DNA from: Nitrospirales bacterium
GTDB taxonomy: Bacteria; Nitrospirota; Nitrospiria; Nitrospirales; UBA8639
Reading direction: 5' to 3'
DNA: 5,202 nucleotides
Assembly (NCBI GenBank): GCA_013817135.1
Contig: JACDDF010000212.1
Span: forward strand, 1 to 5,202
Below are positions 1-5,195 of the stretch, one piece after another. Each line of letters opens with the position of its first letter. The stretch's first letter is position 1. The notes under the pieces were generated by a model. It saw only the letters and a program-made list of their open reading frames with translations, had not been told where the DNA came from and did no database searches. Made by a program: the position numbers and the translations under genes.

Positions 1-1
1 A

Positions 2-1003
2 CCGTCCCTCCTCAAGGCCCGCCTGGCTGAATACAAACCTGAATGGCTGGATAATTTGTGCCTGCGCGGGGAAGTAGTCTGGGGACGTCTGACCCCTCCG
101 GAAAGTAAGGCCACCCTCTTGCCTGTCGTGGGGTCAGGACAGGGGACAGGAGCCTTTGCCTTGGACGCTGGAGCGCCGGTTCCGGCATTCCGGCCGCTGA
201 CTCCGACCAGACTGGCTCCCATTAGTTTTTTGCGACGACAGGATGTGAGTTGGGTATTGGGTGTGGCCAAACCTGGTAAACCTATAGGGCCGCTTGGCAT
301 TCGCTTATCGTTGAGTGGAGTGGCTCAAGCTGTCTTGGATTGTCTGGATCGTCGTGGCGCATGTTTTTTTGCGGATCTGACCGGTCGAACGGGACATCTG
401 GCCACCGAAGTGGAGCTTGCCTTGTGGGAACTGGTAGCAGCAGGGTTGGTGACTGCTGACGGGTTTGATCCTATGCGGGCTCTGCTTGATCCTCGACGCC
501 GGCGTGCCGAGGGCAAGGATCGCGCGCGACGGCCGAGGCACAGCATCGGGCGCTGGGATCTGTTTCAGGGTGATCATGGCGCACATGATGAGGAGCCGCC
601 GGTTCGTCTTCATCCCCATGAACTGTGGGCCAGGCAATTGGCGCATCGTTATGGCGTGGTCTTTCGCGACTTGCTCAAACGAGAGTCTTTGCCGGTGACC
701 TGGCGTGAACTGCTTGTGCAATACCGAAAGCTCGAGTGGCGTGGCGAGATGCGGGGTGGCCGGTTTGTGAATGGCTTTACGGGGGAACAGTTTGCATTGC
801 CGGAGGCAGTGGAGTCGTTACGGGCGGTACGTCGTGATGTTCAAGCCGGAGCGCAAGAAATTCGTCTGTCAGCCGCCGATCCGTTAAATCTGGTCGGCAT
901 CATCTTGCCGGGCGAACGGATCTCTGCTCACACATCCAAACCCATTTTTTTTCGCAACGGTGTGCCGTCTGCCGATATCGCCTCAGTAATCAGTCTGGCT
1001 TGA
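2..1003 (+). CDS. lhr: Lhr-family ATP-dependent DNA helicase, C-terminal part (5' end outside window)
   Basis: This is the C-terminal 333 residues of a large Lhr-type (superfamily 2) helicase; the reading frame is open from base 2, so the gene begins left of the window. A TTG at 56 is not a real start, because the frame upstream already encodes family sequence (AEYKPEWLDNLCLRGEVVWG). What is visible is the post-helicase region of long Lhr proteins: the PEWLDNLCLRGEVVWGRL segment, a winged-helix-like stretch (FFADLTGRTGHLATEVELAL then WELVAAGLVTADGFD), a basic DPRRRR linker, and the terminal domain with ARQLAHRYGVVFRDLLKRE, EWRGEMRGGRFVNGFTGEQF and SAADPLNLVGIILPGERI. The ATPase motifs are not in the window. 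Lhr proteins are 3'-5' DNA translocases linked to DNA repair; the long form carries this extra C-terminal half. The end looks natural, with the usual FRNGVP near the terminus. The stop overlaps the next gene's possible TTG start by 4 bases, suggesting co-transcription. Family assignment is very secure; the exact role in this organism is not known. Confidence 0.93.
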   Translation, partial: PSLLKARLAEYKPEWLDNLCLRGEVVWGRLTPPESKATLLPVVGSGQGTGAFALDAGAPVPAFRPLTPTRLAPISFLRRQDVSWVLGVAKPGKPIGPLGIRLSLSGVAQAVLDCLDRRGACFFADLTGRTGHLATEVELALWELVAAGLVTADGFDPMRALLDPRRRRAEGKDRARRPRHSIGRWDLFQGDHGAHDEEPPVRLHPHELWARQLAHRYGVVFRDLLKRESLPVTWRELLVQYRKLEWRGEMRGGRFVNGFTGEQFALPEAVESLRAVRRDVQAGAQEIRLSAADPLNLVGIILPGERISAHTSKPIFFRNGVPSADIASVISLA

Positions 1004-2024
1004 TCGAACGTGTTGTGACAAATCGAATATGCCAGAAATCCAATCAGCGATCCATAGCATCCCGGTTAATGGTCCCGGGTCTGGTGTTAGTCCTCTTTGG
1101 ATGTATCGCCCTGCTTTGGATTCCAGTTCCCTCTCCTACCATTCTTCTGAAAGCCTTCTACGATTTTTGTCATGTTCCCTTATTGGGTGGCGTGGCCATT
1201 ATCCTTTTGTATCTGGCACGGCAGCTTGGAGAGCCCCAGGGTGGTCTGTGGGTAGCCAATATGGCATGCCGTTCATGGGGGTCGTGGTTCTGGGTGCATT
1301 GACTGAATGGGTGCAATCGTTCAGTTCGACTCGATTTGCCGAATGGTCGGACCTTCTTCGAGATGTTCTGGGAACTGTGGGTGCCTTGGGATTTTTCATG
1401 ACATACGATCCCAATCTGACGGGACGTGCTGCAATATGGCGGTTGGCCCCAAGGAAACAACTGGTTCACGCCGGGGTCGGATTGCTCGTGGTGATAGCAC
1501 TGAGTCCGGTGCTCTTCTGGTCCTATGCCTATTGGGACCGGGCGGTCAGATTCCCTTCACTCGTTCAGTTTTCTTCCTCATGGGAAATGATGTTTGTCAA
1601 AGGCAGGGACAGTGCACTTCAGATCGTTCCTTCGCCCTTAGGCTGGGGGAAACCACGGGTTGATACCGTGGGGCACGTGGTGTTTTACCCGAAACATTAC
1701 CCAGGTATACGCCTTAAGGAGCCCTATCCGGATTGGCGAGGGTTCTCGCGTTTCCACTTTGAGGTGTATTCCGAATTGCCGAGAGTCCAATCCCTGGTCA
1801 TCGGAATTCATGATGCACAGCATAATAACGACTATGCGGATCGGTTTAATCGGGTCATCACGATTTCGCCGGGCCTTAATCACATAAACATTCCGTTGGA
1901 TGACATTCGCCACGCCCCCGTTGGCCGGGAATTGGATCTCCGCGCGATCAAAGCCATTAGACTCTTTGCCATAAGCCCACCGGAAGAATTTTCCCTGTAT
2001 GTCGATAATTTCCGGCTGGAATAG
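1000..2024 (+). CDS. VanZ-like membrane protein with C-terminal carbohydrate-binding-like domain; apparent -1 frameshift
   Basis: One gene appears split over two frames. From 1000 the first frame gives a hydrophobic helix (LMVPGLVLVLFGCIALLW) and the VanZ-type segment FYDFCHVPLLGGVAIILLYL with its Asp and His (His codon 1171), then soon reaches a stop at 1300-1302. The frame one base back, open from 1029 to 2024, is Ser-rich nonsense until about 1260. It then continues the family pattern GALTEWVQSFSSTRFAEWSD, with the conserved Glu (1305), Gln (1314), Arg (1332) and Asp (1350), a fourth helix, and a fifth helix near 1461-1532. The remaining ~155 residues (from about 1560) are beta-rich and end SLYVDNFRLE, like family 11 carbohydrate-binding/CIA30-type jelly rolls; this part probably lies outside the membrane. 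The shift must fall between about 1228 and 1281, where C4 (1234-1237) and G5 (1277-1281) runs are candidate indel sites. The merged product would be about 341 residues. The start is uncertain: TTG 1000 overlaps the helicase stop, ATG 1069 is an alternative, and neither has a clear ribosome site. An intact-looking ORF from ATG 1029 would miscall the N-terminus. VanZ relatives include a teicoplanin-resistance protein, but resistance should not be inferred here. Confidence 0.72.
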
Positions 2025-2214
2025 AGTTGCCAGTCCTAATGAAGAGGGAGTCGAGCGAGCGAACATGCAAATTATCCCAATAATTGGCAGGAGCATCTGT
2101 GAAATCAGCGGTGGCATACAACACAACACATTCTGTGTGGCCGTTGAGAGGATGAGGTTGGGTCAGGGTCGATTTTTTCATTGAAGCCCAGTAGACAGAT
2201 GCGCACAGGTGAGT

Positions 2215-2226
2215 AGAATATATTCT
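2215..2226. promoter_or_regulatory. 12-bp perfect palindrome AGAATATATTCT, possible operator
   Basis: The sequence AGAATATATTCT is a perfect 12-bp dyad in the gap before the lipoprotein gene, about 125 bases upstream of its start. A symmetric A/T-rich site could bind a dimeric regulator. No recognised regulator motif is matched and no copy was noticed elsewhere in the window, so it may be chance. Confidence 0.2.
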
Positions 2227-2302
2227 GACGTAGCTGTTTCATTTCCCAATATGGAGCTTTATTCAGCTGGGAAGAAATGGGTTGCAAAAAAAAATCATGT
2301 CT

Positions 2303-2319
2303 GGTGGGCTATTCCCACC
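2303..2319 (+). promoter_or_regulatory. Short hairpin just upstream of the lipoprotein gene
   Basis: GGTGGG and CCCACC form a perfect 6-bp GC-rich stem with the loop CTATT, ending 31 bases before the ATG at 2351. There is no T-run after it on the + strand, so it is not a terminator for that direction. On the - strand an A9 tract would read as U9, but about 8 bases beyond the stem, which makes a poor terminator. It may be a 5' UTR stem or binding site for the downstream gene. Confidence 0.25.
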
Positions 2320-2350
2320 CTAGACTCTCAACAAAAAGGCGAATATCCCA

Positions 2351-2818
2351 ATGCTACCTGACATCATGACAATTCCCTCCGCATTTAGTTTTCGATGGTT
2401 TCTATGGGTTTTGGCGTGTGTGCAACTGGGGCTGGTTGGTTGCCACGTCACGTTGATTTCTTCTTATGATCCGGAAGTGGATCGGGCGGCAACCTCGCTC
2501 CAAAAAAAGATGGACGCCTTTTTAACTCGACTCGAACTCCATGCCGGGGAATCGCAGGCTCACTATTCGTGGGATCAGGTTTTTTATCAGGACTATCTTG
2601 TCGAACTTCGCTCCCTGCGACTGCGTGCACGGAGCGATAACACCAATGAGTTCACGGCCAAACAGTTGACGCACATGATGGATGATTTTGAGCAACTCCG
2701 TTTGGCCCATGAAGCGGGGCCCCTTACGATTCCCACGATAAAGGCCACACGAGATTTGTTTAATCAAGGCTGGCAGGCCATTATTGCGCAAGAAATCGCC
2801 AAGCGGCGGGGGGAGTAG
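2351..2818 (+). CDS. Small lipoprotein of an uncharacterised family
   Basis: A 155-residue protein with a lipoprotein signal: hydrophobic stretch FRWFLWVLACVQLGLVGC ending in an LVGC lipobox with the lipidated Cys at residue 31. The mature protein (~125 residues) is mostly helical and charged, starting HVTLISSYDPEVDRAATSLQ, with KKMDAFLTRLE after it and ending EIAKRRGE. I recognise the SYDPEVDRA..LQKKMD pattern as that of an uncharacterised lipoprotein family, from memory only; no function is known to me. Asp at +2 is absent (the residue is His), so export to the outer membrane is plausible if the organism has a Lol system. ATG 2351 is preceded by a modest AAGG at 2336-2339. ATG 2366 (residue 6) is an alternative that keeps the signal peptide and gives a more usual length before the lipobox. 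It stands alone between two long gaps and is followed by a strong hairpin at 2872. Confidence 0.82.
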   Translation: MLPDIMTIPSAFSFRWFLWVLACVQLGLVGCHVTLISSYDPEVDRAATSLQKKMDAFLTRLELHAGESQAHYSWDQVFYQDYLVELRSLRLRARSDNTNEFTAKQLTHMMDDFEQLRLAHEAGPLTIPTIKATRDLFNQGWQAIIAQEIAKRRGE

Positions 2819-2871
2819 ATCCAGGGTGATCGGATTCAGAGATAGAGAGTCGCTGAGGGTGTTGATGAAAC

Positions 2872-2912
2872 GGGTGGGGTGTGGCTTCAAAATAAGAAGT
2901 CATGCCCCACCT
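2872..2912 (+). terminator. Long GU-containing RNA hairpin downstream of the lipoprotein gene
   Basis: Bases 2872-2888 pair with 2896-2912 as an uninterrupted 17-bp stem around the 7-base loop AAAATAA. Four pairs are G-U wobbles (2872-2912, 2880-2904, 2881-2903, 2884-2900). On the opposite strand these would be A-C mismatches, so the fold favours RNA made from the + strand. It lies about 54 bases after the lipoprotein stop, where a terminator or mRNA-protecting 3' stem is expected. No T-run follows, so classic intrinsic termination is doubtful; a transcript-stabilising or factor-assisted end is as likely. Confidence 0.5.
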
Positions 2913-2939
2913 TCGGTCTGCCCATGGAATGGATAAATC

Positions 2940-2968
2940 TTGACCGTGCTATAGTCCTTCATTAAGAT
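2940..2968 (+). promoter_or_regulatory. Sigma70-like promoter TTGACC-N17-TAAGAT
   Basis: TTGACC (2940-2945) and TAAGAT (2963-2968) are separated by exactly 17 bases, close to the sigma70 consensus. The predicted start of transcription is near 2975. It lies just after the hairpin that may end the lipoprotein transcript and points at the ModA-like gene, which begins at 3262. If it serves that gene, the leader is about 290 bases long. An ATG at 2975 opens a 64-codon Pro-rich frame that looks like a non-coding shadow. Confidence 0.45.
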
Positions 2969-2978
2969 CTGCCTATGC

Positions 2979-3206
2979 CTAATCCGCCGTTTTCCATGGG
3001 TCCACGACCAATGCCTCCAAGGGGTGAAGCACGTCCACCAGCTCCTCCCGGCCAAAGGAGCAAGCAGTTCGAGTCGCTCCGAGCGTCGTTACTGTTTTGT
3101 CCAAAATGTCCAATGGCAACTCCAGCACGCGAGCGTCTCCTTTTTGCCCTTCCCAGCTGGAATCTCTAAGAAACAAGTCACTTGCTGAGTTTGCAGGCAT
3201 TGCCAT
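2979..3206 (-). pseudogene. Possible coding remnant or small unknown ORF on the - strand
   Basis: Read on the - strand from the ATG at 3206 (a second ATG is at 3200) to a stop at 2979, this gives 75 residues starting MAMPANSASDLFLRDSSWEG and including FGREELVDVLHPLEALVVD. Codons show strong G in first position, as real genes do, and the product looks partly helical. I do not recognise the family, no good ribosome site precedes the ATG, and the frame extends upstream only by running antisense into the ModA-like gene. It may be the tail of a decayed gene, a small gene, or chance. It also lies antisense to the presumed leader of the ModA-like gene. Confidence 0.22.
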
Positions 3207-3218
3207 GCGTACCAACAA

Positions 3219-3256
3219 GTGCGCATAGTTCGCACCTCCAGAGGACTTACGGAGGA
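3219..3256 (+). promoter_or_regulatory. Leader stems over the ribosome binding site of the ModA-like gene
   Basis: The gene has a near-perfect ribosome site, GGAGGA at 3251-3256, five bases before its GTG start. CCTCC at 3235-3239 can pair fully with GGAGG at 3251-3255 across an 11-base loop, which would mask the site. An alternative stem, GTGCG (3219-3223) with CGCAC (3231-3235), shares base 3235 with the masking stem, so the two compete at their junction. Both stems are only 5 bp, so regulation is speculative; the ribosome site itself is clear. Confidence 0.35.
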
Positions 3257-3261
3257 ATTGA

Positions 3262-4086
3262 GTGATCATTTCGACGTTTAAGGTATTGATCGTCGCTGTC
3301 GCTGGACTGGCGGCCATCGTCGGGACCTGGGAGCCAGTTCAGGCTGAACCCCTGATAGTTGGAGCACCCCCCAGCTTAAGACCGGCTTTCAGCGACATCC
3401 TGCCGATGTTCGAACGAGAATATGACGTGGCGGTCGACGTGGTGTACACGCCATCGAAAACGCTTCTTCATCAAATTGAAAAGGGAACTCCAATTGATGT
3501 GTTTCTGTCGGCGGGGATTGAAGAAGTCGAGTACCTACACAAGGAAGGACTGACTCTCAACGGCCCCCCTAGGATCTTCGCCCAGACGTCACTTGTCCTG
3601 GTGATGTCGTCGACCTCTCCGCATATGTTCTTTTCCTTTCAGGAGGCGCTGTCGAACCCGTCCACACGGATTGCCCTCGGTGATCCCCAGACATCCTCGT
3701 TGGGAGATGTCACCGCCCGGGTGCTGACAAAATCCTATCCGACCTATAAAAGTCGTCCTCACATTCTCTATGGTTCACATAGCGAGGACATCATAGATTT
3801 GATTCGCATGGGCAAGGCCGATGTGGGTCTGGTCTATCGCGTAGATTCGATCTCTCATGGGCATATACGCATCAGCGATGAAAACCCAATCGGAGCGTAT
3901 GTGCCGATCCAGTTCGGGCAAGCAATAGTGTCGACCGTTCGAGCCTCCTTGCGTTCTGCCGCAGAACAGTTTTCTGATTTCCTGATGACGCCTCGCATAC
4001 AAAAACTCTTGTCTCACCACGGATCTGACTCTATCCGGTTGCCTATGGGTCTCACTCCCATCGAAAGGAAAGAGAGGGTATCATGA
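3262..4086 (+). CDS. ModA-family periplasmic substrate-binding protein (molybdate-type, ligand uncertain)
   Basis: A 274-residue exported protein. The GTG start at 3262 is fixed by GGAGGA five bases upstream. Residues 1-28 form a signal peptide (FKVLIVAVAGLAAIVG, likely cleavage after VQA). The rest follows the type II periplasmic-binding fold of ModA in order: PSLRPAFSDILPMFEREYDV (37-56), QIEKGTPIDVFLSAG (71-85), FAQTSLVLVMS, IALGDPQTSSLGDVTARVL (137-155), SEDIIDLIRMGKADVGLVYR (174-193) and the C-terminal FSDFLMTPRIQKLLSHHG. Tyr192 matches the Tyr of the ModA DxGxVY motif that contacts the oxyanion. The usual GDP..vPAG is SSLG here, and the first AAASL-like loop is APPSL, so classical molybdate contacts are only partly kept. 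No ModB permease or ModC ATPase lies beside it; instead it overlaps a heme protein gene by ATGA. It could bind molybdate, tungstate or another anion, and may feed a sensor rather than an importer. The family call is strong; the ligand is unknown. Confidence 0.88.
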   Translation: MIISTFKVLIVAVAGLAAIVGTWEPVQAEPLIVGAPPSLRPAFSDILPMFEREYDVAVDVVYTPSKTLLHQIEKGTPIDVFLSAGIEEVEYLHKEGLTLNGPPRIFAQTSLVLVMSSTSPHMFFSFQEALSNPSTRIALGDPQTSSLGDVTARVLTKSYPTYKSRPHILYGSHSEDIIDLIRMGKADVGLVYRVDSISHGHIRISDENPIGAYVPIQFGQAIVSTVRASLRSAAEQFSDFLMTPRIQKLLSHHGSDSIRLPMGLTPIERKERVS

Positions 4087-4676
4087 CCAGCAAAGCCTGG
4101 ACCTGGGTCGCCGTCCTTCTGATGATCGCGGCGCTGGCTGTCCCGAGCCTCTTCGCCATGGACAAGAATTCCGGTACCCCGGAGGGTATTCCTCCAAGAA
4201 TCGTTGCTGACTATTTACGTGCAGTCATCATGGCCCACCGGCACTTTTATACCATCCACATTGTCAATCGACTCCAGAAAGAGGGCATTGTCGATGCGTC
4301 GGAAAACTGGCAGGCTACGCATTCATTGCCCTTACCGGTGCAACTCCTGAAGGAGACAAGCGAGATTGCCGAATTGACCGGCCCAGATGTCCGCTACTAC
4401 CTGATCAGTCAGTGGCCGATCAATAAGGCCAATGCGCCAGCCAATGAATTTGAGCGGATGGCTCTTAAAGAAGTTCAAATGAACCCCAATAGACCATATT
4501 CCAGTACCACCGGGGGCGGCGAGAGACGGTTGTTCGAAACGGTCTATGCCGACGTGGCTGTTACTACGGCGTGCGTCCAATGCCACAACTCACATCCCAA
4601 CAGCCCGAAATCGGATTTCAAAGTCGGTGACGTCATGGGAGGACTTGTGATCAGCTTTCCACTGAGCAATCAGTGA
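4083..4676 (+). CDS. Tll0287-like (DUF3365) periplasmic heme-c protein
   Basis: A 197-residue protein with an N-terminal signal peptide (WVAVLLMIAALAVPSLFA, about residues 8-25) and one c-type heme site, CVQCH at residues 164-168, within the family signature CVQCHNSHPNSPKSDFKVGD followed by VMGGLVISFPL. Upstream are other family blocks: HRHFYTIHIVNRLQKEGI (52-69), HSLPLPVQLL, YLISQWPINKANAPANEFE (106-124) and ETVYADVAV. The fold is expected to be PAS-like, as for Tll0287, and the product should be a soluble or loosely held periplasmic cytochrome. The only cysteines are the two of the heme site, so the second axial heme ligand must be something else; His52, His54 and His59 are candidates by inference. 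The ATG at 4083 overlaps the ModA-like stop (ATGA), with GAGAGG at 4072-4077 as ribosome site, implying coupled translation. Such domains are often the sensory part of signalling proteins; here it is free-standing, so sensing or electron transfer are both possible. Confidence 0.9.
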   Translation: MTSKAWTWVAVLLMIAALAVPSLFAMDKNSGTPEGIPPRIVADYLRAVIMAHRHFYTIHIVNRLQKEGIVDASENWQATHSLPLPVQLLKETSEIAELTGPDVRYYLISQWPINKANAPANEFERMALKEVQMNPNRPYSSTTGGGERRLFETVYADVAVTTACVQCHNSHPNSPKSDFKVGDVMGGLVISFPLSNQ

Positions 4677-4706
4677 GAAGCCGGGCTGATTAGGCAGAAG
4701 AAGAAC

Positions 4707-4733
4707 AGCGTCGGACGAAGTGTGCCGACTGCT
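4707..4733 (+). terminator. Weak hairpin after the heme protein gene
   Basis: AGC-GTCGG (4707-4714) pairs with CCGAC-t-GCT (4725-4733), an 8-bp stem with one bulged base and a 10-base loop, about 30 bases after the stop. It is followed by a mixed A/T stretch (AAATCAGTTTATTTC) rather than a clean T-run. It may mark the end of the ModA-like/heme transcript, but it is a weak candidate. Confidence 0.3.
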
Positions 4734-5007
4734 TCGAAATCAGTTTATTTCTGAATCATTCAATGTCCAACGGAACCCTATGGAATTCCTTTCGACTCGC
4801 GTAGGCGCATTTGAAAGGTCTTTGCATAGGCCATACAGCGTGTGCTGAGACACGTTTTCCGGTCCAGAGTGTTCCAATCCTTTGTGATCATCGCCCGCAA
4901 AATCGCCGGGGCTGCTTGGTCGATTCACCATTACCGCACAACGTTTAATCCAGAACGCATAACACAATGCTTGACATGAACCATAGATTCTCAGGACAAG
5001 CACCTGA

Positions 5008-5059
5008 CGAAGGATCTGTGCCCAGGGCGAAAGGCCTTATGGCTCGGCGAGATCCTTCG
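5008..5059. repeat. Palindromic repeat, CGAAGGATCT / AGATCCTTCG ends
   Basis: CGAAGGATCT (5008-5017) and AGATCCTTCG (5050-5059) are perfect 10-bp inverted repeats enclosing 32 bases that hold further GC-rich partial dyads (AGGCCT at its centre). The AGATCCTTCGCT core resembles short interspersed repeats often seen between genes in environmental bacterial genomes; that likeness is from memory. It lies 8 bases before a second palindrome, giving a REP-like pair. Confidence 0.6.
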
Positions 5060-5067
5060 CTGGACCT

Positions 5068-5099
5068 TGCCCTGAGCCCCTTCGACTGCGCTCAGGGCA
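5068..5099. repeat. REP-like palindrome TGCCCTGAGC / GCTCAGGGCA
   Basis: TGCCCTGAGC (5068-5077) and GCTCAGGGCA (5090-5099) form a perfect 10-bp stem around a 12-base loop containing CCCTTCGACTGC. The string CCCTTCGACTGCGCTCAGGG is a very common interspersed intergenic palindrome in many bacterial genomes (established observation, recalled rather than searched). Such repeats can end transcripts or be moved by REP-associated transposases; none is encoded here. Confidence 0.7.
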
Positions 5100-5124
5100 T
5101 GCTTGCCGAATGGGTCAGCAACTG

Positions 5125-5195
5125 TCTTGAATGTCAATGAGACATACTACGCATATCTTGCCATTTCGTCTGATGCTGGATCATCGCATTCAAGA
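5125..5195. repeat. 9-bp inverted repeat TCTTGAATG / CATTCAAGA
   Basis: TCTTGAATG (5125-5133) and CATTCAAGA (5187-5195) are perfect inverted copies 53 bases apart at the right edge of the window. They could be ends of a small element or a widely spaced regulator site, or may belong to whatever lies beyond the window. A chance match at this spacing is possible. Confidence 0.25.

Larger units (their letters stand above)
2025..2350. other. Intergenic region without a convincing gene
   Basis: About 326 bases separate the VanZ-like gene from the lipoprotein gene. Short reading frames occur on both strands but none shows a family pattern or ribosome site. The stretch is richer in A/T than its neighbours and holds several small dyads: CCAAT-A-ATTGG (2077-2087), ACACA-TTC-TGTGT (2126-2138), AGAATATATTCT (2215-2226) and GGTGGG-CTATT-CCCACC (2303-2319), plus an A9 tract (2286-2294). 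I found no well-spaced -35/-10 pair, though a promoter for the lipoprotein gene is expected here. No clear intrinsic terminator follows the VanZ-like gene; the T6 run at 2173-2178 lacks an obvious stem before it. Confidence 0.5.

Noticed and set aside
305..721. Reading frame of 138 codons on the - strand inside the helicase gene
   Set aside because: It lies wholly antisense to well-conserved Lhr sequence and shows no family features.
1029..1260. N-terminal part of the long frame opening at ATG 1029, taken as true coding sequence
   Set aside because: It is Ser-rich and lacks hydrophobic helices, while the frame from 1000 over the same bases gives clear VanZ-type helices.
1638..2129. Reading frame of 163 codons on the - strand under the VanZ-like C-terminus
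   Set aside because: Antisense to the beta-rich domain that fits a known fold; no ribosome site or motif of its own.
2173..2178. T6 run as an intrinsic terminator for the VanZ-like gene
   Set aside because: No stable GC-rich stem precedes it.
2975..3169. 64-codon + strand frame starting at the predicted transcription start, a possible leaderless gene
   Set aside because: Pro- and Arg-rich composition typical of a shadow frame; no recognisable motif, and the - strand frame over the same bases looks more gene-like.
4971..4999. Promoter based on a perfect TTGACA at 4971-4976
   Set aside because: The bases at proper spacing (GGACAA) do not resemble a -10 element, and no gene follows within the window.
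4740..5003. 87-codon frame on the - strand after the heme gene, a possible transposase remnant
   Set aside because: No catalytic or DNA-binding motif can be seen, no ribosome site, and composition is not convincing.
5008..5195. CRISPR array
   Set aside because: Repeats are inverted, not direct and regularly spaced; no spacer pattern is present.
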